A stretch of DNA of 64,000 nucleotides from an uncultured Clostridia bacterium (lineage in GTDB: Bacteria; Bacillota; Clostridia; Oscillospirales; Ruminococcaceae): positions 62,001 to 126,000 of the forward strand of contig CAMUJF010000005.1 in assembly GCA_947089135.1 (NCBI GenBank), given 5' to 3'. The position numbers and the translations under genes are program-made. Below the pieces are notes generated by a model. The model searched no databases. It saw nothing but the letters and a program-made list of their open reading frames with translations, and was not told where the DNA came from. Positions 17,077 to 26,205 of this stretch are shown piece by piece. Position 1 is the first letter of the stretch; each line of letters begins with the position of its first letter.

Positions 17077-19017
17077 CTACAGTACTCTCTTAAACTGCTT
17101 CTCCATTTCCCTCTTTGTCAACCTGAACATTACCGGTCTGCCATGTGGGCAGTATCTTATTCTTTCGTCGGTAAGAATGATTTTAACTATCTCGGAAAGT
17201 TCCCTGAGCGACGTGATATCGTTAGCCTTTATCGCCGCCTTGCAGGCAAATGTATGATACATATCGTCAAGAATTTCAGGCATTGGGTTTGCCTTGTTCT
17301 CGCAGATATTTTTCGCCAGCTCAATAATAAGGTCTTTAGGATCGCAGCCGTCCAGGATACTCGGTATGCCCTTTACCTCAACGTCTGAGGATCCTGATAT
17401 CTCAAATTCAAAGCCAAGCTCGCGTACAAAATCCGCGTTCTGTATGAGCGCGCTGAATTCTCCGTAGTCAAGAAGAACGTCCGCAGGCTGGAGCAGCAGT
17501 TGACAAACAAGCTTCTGCTGACCCGATTTCAACTTCTCAAATAAGATTCTTTCATGTGCGGCGTGCTTGTCCACGAACACAAGATCGCTTTCCACTTCGG
17601 CAATGATATAGTTCTTGAATGCCTCCCCTATCACGCGGAAATAAATTTCCTTCGGCTGCTCTATGGGAACTTCTTTTTTCTTTTCAAAGGAATTTTCCGA
17701 AATATATTTGAACTGCACGTTTTCCATAGGTTTGAGCTGTTCTATAGCGTCCTCGCCGTCAGTCTCAGGCAGTATGTCATAAGGGACATTCACAATGTTT
17801 TCATTTTTAGGATATGGTGGAGACTGCTGAACATACGTCTGAGGCACAAATGGTTTTGAAGCAACGCTCTGTACCGGCATCTCCTCCCTAACAGTGGGAC
17901 GGGTCTCATGAACGGACGAAACGTTTGACAAAGCGGAAAAGGTGTCCTGAGAATAGATGGGCTGCTGTTCGGGAAGCGGCTTTGTATAATCGGGTTTAGG
18001 CGGCTTTACGGTAATTTCCGCAGGAGCAGTATCAAGCAGTATGGCGTTTTTTACCGCAAAATAAATGCTGTCCGCAATAATTTTTTCGTCGGTAAAGCGC
18101 ACCTCGATCTTTGCTGGGTGAACGTTTACGTCCATTATCGACGGCGGTATTGTCATTCTCAAAACACAGGACGGGAACTTGCCCTCCATAATGCTGTTAC
18201 GGTAAGCGTGTTCAAGAGAATATGTACAGGTCTGGGACTTTACATATCTTCCATTAATGAAAAAGTGCTGCATAGTACGGTTGGGCCTGCCGAAAAGAGG
18301 CTTTACCGTAAATCCGTCTATCCTTATGCCGTTTAGCTCGTACTCCACTGGTATCATCGAAGCGGCGAACTGCTTTCCCATAATAGAATATATTGAAGAA
18401 TACAGTTCCCCGTCCCCTGCTGTGATAAATTCCTGCTTATTGTCGCGGATAAATTTAAACGCTACTTCAGGGTGTGAAAGAGCTATTTTGTCAATGATTG
18501 AAGCAACGGCGTTGCCCTCGGAAACATCCTTTTTGAGAAATTTCAGACGCGCAGGCACATTGAAAAAAACGTCTCTTATTATAATAGTAGTGCCGTCGGG
18601 GCAGCCTGCCCGCTCGTACTCCTTTTCTTCGCCGCCCTCAATGGAATACCGAACGCCGTACTGTCCCTCGGCAGTTTTGGTCAGAACCTCCACCTTAGCC
18701 ACTGCGCAAATGGAAGCAAGCGCCTCCCCGCGGAATCCGAGAGTCATAATACTGTTAAGATCGTCCTTGTCGTGAATCTTGCTGGTGGCATGACGGAGAA
18801 AAGCCGTTGGCACGTCCTCATAGTCAATACCGCAGCCGTTGTCCGTCACGCGAAGATAGCTTATGCCGCCCCGCTTTATTTCCACGGTAATGCTTGTTGC
18901 GCCGCTGTCTATGGAATTTTCCACCAATTCCTTGACAATAGAGCTTGGGCGTTCTATCACCTCGCCCGCGGCTATTAATTCCGCCGTTTCCTTGCTTAAA
19001 ACCTGTACTCTTGACAT
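17077..19017 (-). CDS. mutL: DNA mismatch repair protein MutL
   Basis: A 646-residue protein. The N-terminal GHKL ATPase has ELVENSIDSGA (30-40), DNGCGI (59-64) and GFRGEAL. A long Pro/Gln-rich linker spans about 335-460. The C-terminal dimerisation domain has the nuclease motif DKHAAHERILFE (about 480-491; the second residue is Lys where Bacillus has Gln), ACKAAIKAND and CPHGRP, which indicate a nicking-competent MutL. This fits organisms without MutH. It couples MutS recognition to strand incision. The start follows directly on the zinc-ribbon gene stop. Confidence 0.96.
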   Translation of the reverse strand: MSRVQVLSKETAELIAAGEVIERPSSIVKELVENSIDSGATSITVEIKRGGISYLRVTDNGCGIDYEDVPTAFLRHATSKIHDKDDLNSIMTLGFRGEALASICAVAKVEVLTKTAEGQYGVRYSIEGGEEKEYERAGCPDGTTIIIRDVFFNVPARLKFLKKDVSEGNAVASIIDKIALSHPEVAFKFIRDNKQEFITAGDGELYSSIYSIMGKQFAASMIPVEYELNGIRIDGFTVKPLFGRPNRTMQHFFINGRYVKSQTCTYSLEHAYRNSIMEGKFPSCVLRMTIPPSIMDVNVHPAKIEVRFTDEKIIADSIYFAVKNAILLDTAPAEITVKPPKPDYTKPLPEQQPIYSQDTFSALSNVSSVHETRPTVREEMPVQSVASKPFVPQTYVQQSPPYPKNENIVNVPYDILPETDGEDAIEQLKPMENVQFKYISENSFEKKKEVPIEQPKEIYFRVIGEAFKNYIIAEVESDLVFVDKHAAHERILFEKLKSGQQKLVCQLLLQPADVLLDYGEFSALIQNADFVRELGFEFEISGSSDVEVKGIPSILDGCDPKDLIIELAKNICENKANPMPEILDDMYHTFACKAAIKANDITSLRELSEIVKIILTDERIRYCPHGRPVMFRLTKREMEKQFKRVL

Positions 19018-19335
19018 TTATACCTCCATGTCGGAATCCGTATCGGGATCTTCAATATAATACTCAATATTTTCGGCGTCCTCGGGCAGCGGCATAACAG
19101 TCAATGTACCACACTTTTCACAAAGATATGCGTCAAGACCGTATCTACCCATTTTATATCTTTTAGCTCCAAATTTTAAATCGGATTTAACAAAAAGTGA
19201 GTTTGGAAATTTACTGTATTTTTTAATAGATTCTTCATAGTACCAATCAATACTGTGGTTTACGCCCAATCTATCCCAAGAAGGGAATACTATGCACCCT
19301 TTTTTCATACTTTCGCCGCATTTTGGACAGTTCAT
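19018..19335 (-). CDS. small zinc-ribbon protein, DUF6487-like
   Basis: A 105-residue protein with two Cys pairs: CPKCGESMKKG at the N-terminus and CEKCGTL at about 77-81, enclosing a segment with SIDWYYEE and FGAKRYKMGRY. The CPxCG pairs should bind one zinc. The plan resembles the DUF6487 family of unknown function. It is inserted between mutS and mutL with no intergenic space, so it is co-transcribed with mismatch-repair genes, but nothing in the sequence ties it to repair. A short acidic tail follows the second pair. Confidence 0.65.
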   Translation of the reverse strand: MNCPKCGESMKKGCIVFPSWDRLGVNHSIDWYYEESIKKYSKFPNSLFVKSDLKFGAKRYKMGRYGLDAYLCEKCGTLTVMPLPEDAENIEYYIEDPDTDSDMEV

Positions 19336-19347
19336 GAAAATTCCCTC

Positions 19348-21957
19348 CTACTCAAGCATATCACATAATTCTTTCAAAAAATACTTCGCATCCTCGTCGG
19401 TAAGCTCGTCCACATTTGTCTTGCGAAGTTTTTCTATAATACGCTCGCTGCCGATAGCTCCAAAGGATATTTGATCCTGTGGCTTTTCACAGCTATGCAT
19501 GGATTTTTCCGTTTCCATTTCCGCAAGAAGCTGCTTCGCTCTGTTCAGCACCCTGTTCGGAAGTCCAGCAAGCTTTGCCACGTCTATGCCGTAACTATCG
19601 TCCACTCCGCCGGGAACTATCTTTCTCAGGAACTTTATGTTGTCCCCACGCTTTTTCACCGCAACGCTGTAATTCTTCACGCCCTCAAGCTCGTCCTCAA
19701 GCTTTATAAGCTCATGGTAGTGGGTAGCGAAAAGCGTCTTGCAGCCAAGTATTCGGGAGTTTGCGATGTACTCCGCAACAGCCGTAGCAATGCTTATTCC
19801 GTCGTAGGTGGACGTACCCCGTCCCACCTCGTCAAGGATAACAAGACTCTGCTTTGTGGCGTTTTTGAGAATATCCGCAACCTCGCTCATTTCAACCATA
19901 AACGTAGACTGTCCTGCTGTAAGATCGTCGGAAGCTCCCACACGGGTAAAAATCTTGTCAACGATAGAAATTTTTGCGTATCTAGCAGGTACAAAGCAGC
20001 CTATCTGCGCCATAAGACAGATAAGTGCGGTCTGCCGCATATAGGTTGATTTACCCGACATATTCGGTCCCGTAATTATGGACATACGGCTGCCGCATGT
20101 ATCCAGATAGGTGTCGTTCGGAACGTACATCTCCTCCGTCAGCATAAGCTCCACAACCGGGTGTCTTCCGTCTTTGATGTCAATTATACCGTCGATAGCA
20201 ATATCAGGCTTAGTATACTCGTTTTTCAACGAAGTGTAGGCAAAGGAACACAAAACGTCAAGCTGTGCTATCGCCGAAGCGGTCTCCTGAACCTTTACAA
20301 GCTGCGTGGCGACAAAGCCGCGTACCTCGCAGAAGATATCGTATTCCAGCGACAGTATCTTTTCATTCGCACCCAGTATTTCATTTTCAGTCTTTTTAAG
20401 TTCGTCCGTAATAAATCTCTCGCAGTTGGCAAGAGTCTGTTTTCTTATGTATTCGGGCGGAATTTTGTCATAATAGGATTTTGTTACTTCTATATAGTAC
20501 CCGAAAACACGATTATAGCTTATTTTCAGATTTTTTATTTCCGTGCGGTCTCTTTCGCGCTGTTCTATATCCCTTATAATATTTTCACCGTTTTTGATAA
20601 TATTTCTAAGACGGTCAAGCTCCTCGTTGAAGCCGTCCTTGATAACGCCGCCCTCCTTTGCATTTACCGCGGGTTCGTCCTTTATCGCATTTTCTATAAG
20701 TCCCGAAATTTCGCTGAGAGTATGTATATTTTGATTCAGCTCCCGCAAAAGGCGGCAGTTGAAGTTTTCCAACAGCATTTTTATATCCGGCATTTTTAAC
20801 GCGGTAAGAGACAGCGCTTTAATATCCCGCGGAGTGGCGGTTTTATACATTACCCTTGTCATAAGCCGCTCTATATCGTACACTCCCGAAAGTTGATCGG
20901 AAAGCTCTTCTCTGATAACAGACTGCCTGCAAAGCTCCTCCACTGCGTCAAGGCGATTAATAATGATAGCAGGCTTGATAAGCGGCTGTTCAATATAGGC
21001 TTTCAGCAGACGCTTTCCCATGGAAGTCTGGGTATGATCCAATACCCATAGCAGGCTTCCCTTTTTCTCCTTGTTGCGCATAGTCTCGGTAAGCTCAAGA
21101 TTGCGGCGGGCAGTAAGGTCAAGCTCCATGAAATAGCTGTCGTTATATCGCTTTATTTCGGTAAATCTTCCGACCAAAACCTTCTGAGTATCGCTGATAT
21201 AATCAAAAAGACCGCACACGCACTGAGCTTCGGTACTTTCCTCATTAAGTCCTATCTCGCAAAGCTCAGGAACGCTGAACTGCTTCAGAATAACGTCCTT
21301 TTTGGCATTTACATCAAAACATTCTCCGTCAAGCATCTGCACCGAGCAATTCATTTTGCCTTTTATAAAATCCGTCACCTGTTTGAAATCGAGAAATTTG
21401 TCGTTGAACAGTACTTCGGCAGGATCGAAACGCGAAAGTTCGTTGATTATTTCCGTCTGAACGTCCTTTCCTGTTTTTTTAAAAAGGTGTACCTCTCCCG
21501 TGGAAATATCCGCAAAGCACACAGAGCACTCGTCCGCTGCCGCAAAGGCCGCGCATATATAGTTGTTTTTGGATTCGTCAAGAAGCGCGCTTTCGGTAAG
21601 AGTCCCGGGGGTGACTATACGTATAACGTCCCGTTCGACAATACCGTTTTTTACATCTTTAGGATCGGTTAGCTGTTCGCAGATAGCCACCCTGTGACCA
21701 AGTTCTATCAGACGCTTTATGTACATCTCGCTTGCGTGATATGGTATACCGCACATTGGAGCGCGTTCGTCCAGACCGCAGTCACGTCCGGTAAGTGTGA
21801 GCTCCAACTCTCTTGAAACTATTATCGCGTCCTCAAAAAACATCTCATAAAAATCGCCCAGTCTGAAAAAAAGTATGTGATCCTTGTATTTGTTTTTTAC
21901 GGAAAAATACTGCTTCATCATGGGTGAAAGGCGGTTAAAATCAATCTGAACAGCCAT
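19348..21957 (-). CDS. mutS: DNA mismatch repair protein MutS
   Basis: An 869-residue mismatch-recognition ATPase. DFYEMFFEDA near residues 35-45 holds the Phe-x-Glu wedge that contacts mispairs. The C-terminal ATPase has Walker A GPNMSGKST (about 625) and Walker B with DEVGRGTSTYDG, then ATHYHEL. The connector and lever domains are of normal length. ATG 21957 gives the usual AVQIDF N-terminus; a GTG at 21966 is the alternative. No strong ribosome site is visible, and a hairpin lies just upstream. mutS, the zinc-ribbon gene and mutL form one unit. Confidence 0.96.
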   Translation of the reverse strand: MAVQIDFNRLSPMMKQYFSVKNKYKDHILFFRLGDFYEMFFEDAIIVSRELELTLTGRDCGLDERAPMCGIPYHASEMYIKRLIELGHRVAICEQLTDPKDVKNGIVERDVIRIVTPGTLTESALLDESKNNYICAAFAAADECSVCFADISTGEVHLFKKTGKDVQTEIINELSRFDPAEVLFNDKFLDFKQVTDFIKGKMNCSVQMLDGECFDVNAKKDVILKQFSVPELCEIGLNEESTEAQCVCGLFDYISDTQKVLVGRFTEIKRYNDSYFMELDLTARRNLELTETMRNKEKKGSLLWVLDHTQTSMGKRLLKAYIEQPLIKPAIIINRLDAVEELCRQSVIREELSDQLSGVYDIERLMTRVMYKTATPRDIKALSLTALKMPDIKMLLENFNCRLLRELNQNIHTLSEISGLIENAIKDEPAVNAKEGGVIKDGFNEELDRLRNIIKNGENIIRDIEQRERDRTEIKNLKISYNRVFGYYIEVTKSYYDKIPPEYIRKQTLANCERFITDELKKTENEILGANEKILSLEYDIFCEVRGFVATQLVKVQETASAIAQLDVLCSFAYTSLKNEYTKPDIAIDGIIDIKDGRHPVVELMLTEEMYVPNDTYLDTCGSRMSIITGPNMSGKSTYMRQTALICLMAQIGCFVPARYAKISIVDKIFTRVGASDDLTAGQSTFMVEMSEVADILKNATKQSLVILDEVGRGTSTYDGISIATAVAEYIANSRILGCKTLFATHYHELIKLEDELEGVKNYSVAVKKRGDNIKFLRKIVPGGVDDSYGIDVAKLAGLPNRVLNRAKQLLAEMETEKSMHSCEKPQDQISFGAIGSERIIEKLRKTNVDELTDEDAKYFLKELCDMLE

Positions 21958-21968
21958 AATTACCACGA

Positions 21969-21997
21969 TTGACCCGCCGTACCGAACGGCAGGTCAA
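21969..21997. promoter_or_regulatory. hairpin directly before the mutS start
   Basis: Arms 21969-21980 and 21986-21997 (TTGACCCGCCGT and its complement with one mismatch that is G-U in the minus-strand RNA) surround a short loop. The structure ends 3 bases before the alternative GTG start and holds the only G-rich stretch near the start codon. It could limit mutS translation or be a remnant terminator. No U-run follows. Confidence 0.5.
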
Positions 21998-22110
21998 CGT
22001 CTCCTCTCAATAAAATTTTGCTTATACTCATTTGTTGCTTAAAACGCGCAAAAATCAAACAAAAACTTATATACACGGTTTTTGTGTACATTTTTAGAAG
22101 CAAATTAGTA

Positions 22111-22521
22111 TTAGTGGCAGCCTCCGCAGGTAGAACAGCTTCCGCCGCAGCCTCCCGGCTCCTCTGTTGGACAGGTCATTGGATCCTCGCCGTTGGCAGA
22201 ATAAGTAATAATAACATTTATCTGCGTAAGAAGATCGTCCATGGCAGTCTTAGCTTCGTTGTATTCAAGCATATTCTTGTTTCCCATAATCGTTCCGTAA
22301 AGAGACTTTATCTCATTGTCCAGAGCAGTAAGCCTCTCCGCGCTGCGGTCGTCCTTAGCCATTTCAGCGTTAAGCTCAACCCTTTTCATCTGGAACTCGT
22401 TTATCATCTGCTGAAGCTCGGAATCTCCGTCATTTGCTTCCTTAGCCTTTATATAGGCAGCATATCTTTCGTCCTCCTGTATCATCTTTCCCAGTTCTCT
22501 TGCCTTGTCAATAACGTTCAT
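22111..22521 (-). CDS. YlbF/YmcA-family protein with C-terminal cysteine cluster
   Basis: A 136-residue helical protein of the Com_YlbF family (IDKARELGKMIQEDERY, QMINEFQMKRVELNAEM). The tail is Cys-rich: CPTEEPGGCGGSCSTCGGCH. In Bacillus, YlbF (RicF), YmcA (RicA) and YaaT (RicT) form a complex carrying iron-sulfur clusters that affects RNA processing, sporulation and competence, and ymcA lies between miaB and mutS. The gene here sits in that same slot. It is therefore a likely RicA/RicF-like subunit; which of the two cannot be told. An iron-sulfur ligand role for the tail is inferred. Confidence 0.8.
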   Translation of the reverse strand: MNVIDKARELGKMIQEDERYAAYIKAKEANDGDSELQQMINEFQMKRVELNAEMAKDDRSAERLTALDNEIKSLYGTIMGNKNMLEYNEAKTAMDDLLTQINVIITYSANGEDPMTCPTEEPGGCGGSCSTCGGCH

Positions 22522-22570
22522 TGTAAAAAACTCCTTTATTACATTATTATAGTTTACAGTTCAGATAAAT

Positions 22571-22963
22571 TCATGCCATACCGCCGAAAACATTCTGCGC
22601 AGCTGAATGAAGAAACAGCACTCCCTCGCCGCTGAAAAAGTACTCTTTTTCCAATCTTCTGTTCAGAGCAAACTTTTCAAACGCCTTTCTCTGCGTTTCT
22701 TTTAGTTCAAAATATTCGTCCAAAAGCTTCTGCCGCTCTGTCCGAGTCTCCCAAAAATCCTTTTTCTCCTGCTTTTCCTCGGGATCCTTTCGCTGATTAT
22801 TAAAGTATATTTCCTCAAGAGTCTCTTTGAAAATCTCCTCGTCCGATTTAGAGGACATTTCCGCCGATTTCAGAACCTCCTCAAAGGTCGCTCCTCCCGC
22901 GCTTCCTCCCTGTGAAACGTACTTGTACAACGCTGCTGCACTGTTTATTCCGGAAATTGTCAT
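22571..22963 (-). CDS. hypothetical protein between miaB and the YlbF-type gene
   Basis: A 130-residue charged helical protein with no signal peptide or membrane segment. A long acidic/basic stretch (about 38-85, ETLEEIYFNNQRKDPEEKQEK) is probably helical or coiled coil. The end is aliphatic (FFSGEGVLFLHSAAQNVFGG). It is 18 bp after miaB and 50 bp before the YlbF-type gene, so it is in the same transcript. ATG 22963 has AAAGGAATGAT before it. No family was recognised. Confidence 0.6.
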   Translation of the reverse strand: MTISGINSAAALYKYVSQGGSAGGATFEEVLKSAEMSSKSDEEIFKETLEEIYFNNQRKDPEEKQEKKDFWETRTERQKLLDEYFELKETQRKAFEKFALNRRLEKEYFFSGEGVLFLHSAAQNVFGGMA

Positions 22964-22981
22964 AATATCATTCCTTTCCCA

Positions 22982-24352
22982 TCAGTCAATGATTTCTCCC
23001 TGTACCGCCCAGTTAAAAGCTTTTGTAATCTTTACCTTTTTCATCTGTCCGATAACGGAACTGTCTGCCTTTGCTTCCACAATAATAAACTCGCCGCTTT
23101 TTCCGGTATAAAGACCTTCGGTCTTTGTCCCGGACTCAAAAAGAACGTCAAGAATTCTGCCTTCAAATCTTTTGAAGTGCTCCGATGAGACATCTCTTTG
23201 AAGTTCCAACAGTCTGCGCATACGGGCGCTTTTTTCCTCATCGGAAATCATATCCTCAATAAGCGCCGCTTTAGTACCCGTCCGCTTCGAGTATATGAAC
23301 GAAAAAATGTTGTCATACTTTACCTCGCGGACGATTTTCAGAGTTTCCTCAAAATCCTCGTCAGTCTCGTTCGGAAAACCCACAATTATATCTGTACTGA
23401 ACGAAAAATCGGGTATCCTGCTTCTTGCGTACAAAACGGTCTCCATGTATTTTTCAGCAGTATAGTGCCTGTTCATTTCCTTTAAAACGCGGTCGCTTCC
23501 CGATTGAAGCGGCAGATGCATATGCTTGCATATCTTATCGCATTTTATAATAGTATCAATAAGCTCTCGGTCTGCGTCTTTGGGGTGAGGAGAAATAAAT
23601 CTGACTCTGAAATCCCCGTCCAAAGCGTTTATTCTACGCAGAAGCTCCGAGAAGCCGATAGGAACATCAAGAGTTTTTCCGTACGAATTTACGTTCTGTC
23701 CCAAAAGCATTATCTCCTTGCAGCCGTTTCCAACAAGCTTTCTTATCTCGTCAAGCACCGCTTCGGGACTTCTGCTGCGCTCACGCCCTCTCACATATGG
23801 CACTATACAGTATGAGCAAAAATTGTTGCAGCCATACATTATCGGTACCCCTGCCTTGAATCCGCTGCTTCTGACAGGACGGATATTTTCATCAATACCG
23901 CCGCCGTATTCGGTAATATCGACCCTTGTGCCGCGTTCCGTAAGAACTTCATACAACAGCCGCGGAAGTTCGTTTACAGCAAACGTTCCAAAGATCATAT
24001 CCACCTGTTTGTACGTCTTTCGCAGCTTTTCAACAACGTGCCCCTGCTGAGCCATACAGCCGCACACGCCGATAACCATTTCGGGCCTGCTTTCTTTCAG
24101 GTGCTTAAGGTCACCGAGCAGACCGTAAATTTTCAACTCCGCGTTTTCTCTGACAGCACATGTATTGTACAACACCAGATCAGCCGATGAAACGTCCTCG
24201 GTTATGCCGTAGCCCATTTCGCACAGCAGTCCGAGTATCTTTTCTCCGTCGCTGACGTTCTGCTGACAGCCGAAGCTCCGCAGACAGCAAAGATACGGCG
24301 AATCACTCCGCGACACTATTTCCCTGACCTTAGCTTTATAATCCGTCGGCAA
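22982..24352 (-). CDS. miaB: tRNA-2-methylthio-N6-dimethylallyladenosine synthase
   Basis: A 456-residue radical-SAM methylthiotransferase with three parts: UPF0004 domain with Cys29, Cys65 and Cys99 (SFGCQQN, NTCAVRENAE, GCMAQQ) for the second iron-sulfur cluster; radical SAM core with CNNFCSYC (Cys175, Cys179, Cys182); and a C-terminal TRAM domain. It thiomethylates position 37 of tRNAs already modified by MiaA. The start appears to be TTG 24352 after GGAAAGGAAGAG. It is the first gene of the long minus-strand cluster and has its own consensus promoter at 24389-24417. Confidence 0.95.
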   Translation of the reverse strand: MPTDYKAKVREIVSRSDSPYLCCLRSFGCQQNVSDGEKILGLLCEMGYGITEDVSSADLVLYNTCAVRENAELKIYGLLGDLKHLKESRPEMVIGVCGCMAQQGHVVEKLRKTYKQVDMIFGTFAVNELPRLLYEVLTERGTRVDITEYGGGIDENIRPVRSSGFKAGVPIMYGCNNFCSYCIVPYVRGRERSRSPEAVLDEIRKLVGNGCKEIMLLGQNVNSYGKTLDVPIGFSELLRRINALDGDFRVRFISPHPKDADRELIDTIIKCDKICKHMHLPLQSGSDRVLKEMNRHYTAEKYMETVLYARSRIPDFSFSTDIIVGFPNETDEDFEETLKIVREVKYDNIFSFIYSKRTGTKAALIEDMISDEEKSARMRRLLELQRDVSSEHFKRFEGRILDVLFESGTKTEGLYTGKSGEFIIVEAKADSSVIGQMKKVKITKAFNWAVQGEIID

Positions 24353-24388
24353 TCCGCTCTTCCTTTCCGAAAAAATCCATATAATAGC

Positions 24389-24417
24389 ATTATACCACTT
24401 TCTTTAATAAATTGCAA
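24389..24417 (-). promoter_or_regulatory. sigma-A promoter for the miaB-mutSL cluster
   Basis: On the minus strand TTGCAA (24412-24417) and TATAAT (24389-24394) are 17 bp apart, giving transcription start near 24382 and a leader of about 30 nt. It lies in the 70-bp gap between the gene at 24423 and miaB. Confidence 0.8.
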
Positions 24418-24422
24418 CATTT

Positions 24423-25016
24423 TCAGTACACTTTTTCTCCATCTGCAAAAAATGCTTTGACATCTGGCGGCAGACTTTTTCCGATATGTGTGTATTCGGC
24501 ATAAAGCTCTCCGCCGTGCTCAAAAACAGAAATATACCTGTTTGGATCGTTTATGTCCACATATCTTGCAGCATAAGCGTACTCCGCCAGCGCCGGATTT
24601 TCAGGGTAAGGATAAAACCCCGTGCGGATATCCTCGGCAATGTCTCCGTATTCAAAGACAATACAGTTTTCAGCAAAGCTTTCCTTGTCATCAATACCGG
24701 AAAACAATACCATAGTCTCATAGCCGCCCTCTTTTCTTAGACGTGCTCCCTCAAATTTTATATCCAAGGTATCTGAAATACCGCAGATATAATACAAATC
24801 AGTCAGCTTTTCCTCCGAAACCGTTCCGGGATAACAATATATCCTGTACGGACGGTTTATCAGCTCCAGTATTTTTCCTCCGCCGAAATAAATAACTATA
24901 AACAATCCTACGGAAATAACGGTATAAAGCATACTCTGTTGTTTTGTATAATGTCTTTTCGGCATTTCCGCACCGACTTGCTCCTCTTTGGCAGGGATAT
25001 TTGCATTTTTTTCCAT
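24423..25016 (-). CDS. single-pass membrane protein, unknown function
   Basis: A 197-residue protein: a charged N-terminal cytoplasmic segment (1-27), one transmembrane helix (about 28-48, LYTVISVGLFIVIYFGGG), and an outer domain of about 150 residues with two Cys (RIYCYPG, YICGIS) and many aromatic residues. No family was recognised. It is upstream of miaB on the same strand but the miaB promoter lies between them. It is divergent from the dnaD-like gene, with promoters in the shared 157-bp gap. Confidence 0.6.
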   Translation of the reverse strand: MEKNANIPAKEEQVGAEMPKRHYTKQQSMLYTVISVGLFIVIYFGGGKILELINRPYRIYCYPGTVSEEKLTDLYYICGISDTLDIKFEGARLRKEGGYETMVLFSGIDDKESFAENCIVFEYGDIAEDIRTGFYPYPENPALAEYAYAARYVDINDPNRYISVFEHGGELYAEYTHIGKSLPPDVKAFFADGEKVY

Positions 25017-25108
25017 TTGTAAAAATTGCTCCTTTCAGCACTGTATATTTATAGAATATCACGAAAAAAATTTTTGGTCAAGTTTATAGTGATTTTTTTT
25101 TTAAAATA

Positions 25109-25117
25109 TGCTATAAT
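25109..25117 (+). promoter_or_regulatory. extended -10 promoter for dnaD-dnaI
   Basis: TGCTATAAT at 25109-25117 is a perfect extended -10 element (TGn plus TATAAT). No clear -35 lies 16-18 bp upstream, which extended -10 promoters tolerate. Transcription would start near 25124, about 50 nt before the dnaD-like ATG. Confidence 0.6.
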
Positions 25118-25173
25118 ATTTTTCAGACGTTAAAAACACATTAGTAAACCTCGAAAGGAAGACTGCTGTACCC

Positions 25174-26187
25174 ATGAAATATAATATCAACTGGAACGGT
25201 TCCGACGGAGTATTTGCTGTTCCCGATCTTGCCGCAGACTGCCTCAGGCTTGCAAGCGGAAAAGCCGTGAAGCTGCTCCTTTACATATTAAAAAATAAAA
25301 GCTCCGAGGAAACCCTCGCCGAAATTGGAAAAGCTGTTGGAATCACTGAAGAGGACGCTGAGGACGCCATATCCTACTGGCAGCAGGTCGGGGTAATACT
25401 TGGCGGAAACACCTCCACCTCAGAGACAAGCGTACAAGCAATTACTGTATCCAAAACCGATTCCGCTGCCAAACCGTCTGCGGAGATTTCAACTCCAAGA
25501 GCGAAAGAAAAAGCTGCAAAAATGATATCACCCTCTGAAATTTCCGAACGTCTCGATAGCTCGGAGGAAATAAGATTCCTTTTCAGCGCTGCGGAAACGA
25601 CTTTAGGAAAGGTGCTTACCTATACAGAACAGAGAACCATTATTTGGATACACGACTATTACGGAACAGCGCCGGATATGCTCCTTATGATAATGGATTT
25701 TGCCGTGTCCCAAAATAAAGCAAGCATCGGCTTCATAGAGAAAATAGCTTCTCAGTGGCATGAAAACGGTATCGTTACTCACGAACAGGCCGAGCGCGAA
25801 ATACTCAGAATGCAGAATTATTATTCTCTTGCAGGACAAGTCTCTGCACGGCTTGAACTGAACCGTACCCTTACTCCCACAGAACAAAAATTTATTAAGG
25901 AATGGTCGGCAAAAAGTATCAATATAGAACTTATACTGTACGCATATGAAAAAACCGTTGACAATATTGGAAAGGTAAAATTTTCCTATATGAACACGAT
26001 CCTGAACGACTGGTACAATAAAGGTATGTTTACGCCGGCAGATGTAAAGAAGTACGAGACAAGCTCTTCGGAAACCCATGCTGCAGCTTTATCTAAAAAA
26101 CAAAGCAAATCACAAAGCGATGAACACTCATATAATCTCGAACTTCTTGTTGAACACGCACTAAATACAGTGCCGAAAATAAAATAA
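25174..26187 (+). CDS. DnaD-domain replication initiation/primosome protein
   Basis: A 337-residue protein. Residues 1-75 form a winged-helix-like N-terminal domain (GKAVKLLLYILKNKSSEETLAEIGKAVGI then YWQQVGVI). After a low-complexity linker there are two DnaB_2/DnaD C-terminal repeats: about 125-200 (GKVLTYTEQRTIIWIHDYYG, IGFIEKIASQWHENGI) and about 215-290 (LTPTEQKFIKEWSAKSI, SYMNTILNDWYNKGM). Each ends in the W-x-x-x-G/N motif that binds DNA. DnaD-type proteins help load the helicase with DnaI. It is 18 bp before the dnaI-like gene. Two C-terminal copies are normal for clostridial members. Confidence 0.9.
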   Translation: MKYNINWNGSDGVFAVPDLAADCLRLASGKAVKLLLYILKNKSSEETLAEIGKAVGITEEDAEDAISYWQQVGVILGGNTSTSETSVQAITVSKTDSAAKPSAEISTPRAKEKAAKMISPSEISERLDSSEEIRFLFSAAETTLGKVLTYTEQRTIIWIHDYYGTAPDMLLMIMDFAVSQNKASIGFIEKIASQWHENGIVTHEQAEREILRMQNYYSLAGQVSARLELNRTLTPTEQKFIKEWSAKSINIELILYAYEKTVDNIGKVKFSYMNTILNDWYNKGMFTPADVKKYETSSSETHAAALSKKQSKSQSDEHSYNLELLVEHALNTVPKIK

Positions 26188-26205
26188 ACCGAAAGGAAGC
26201 ACAAT

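Noticed and set aside
25017..25173. Replication origin near dnaD/dnaI
   Set aside because: No DnaA-box cluster, AT-rich unwinding repeat or dnaA/dnaN gene; these primosome genes occur away from oriC in Clostridia.
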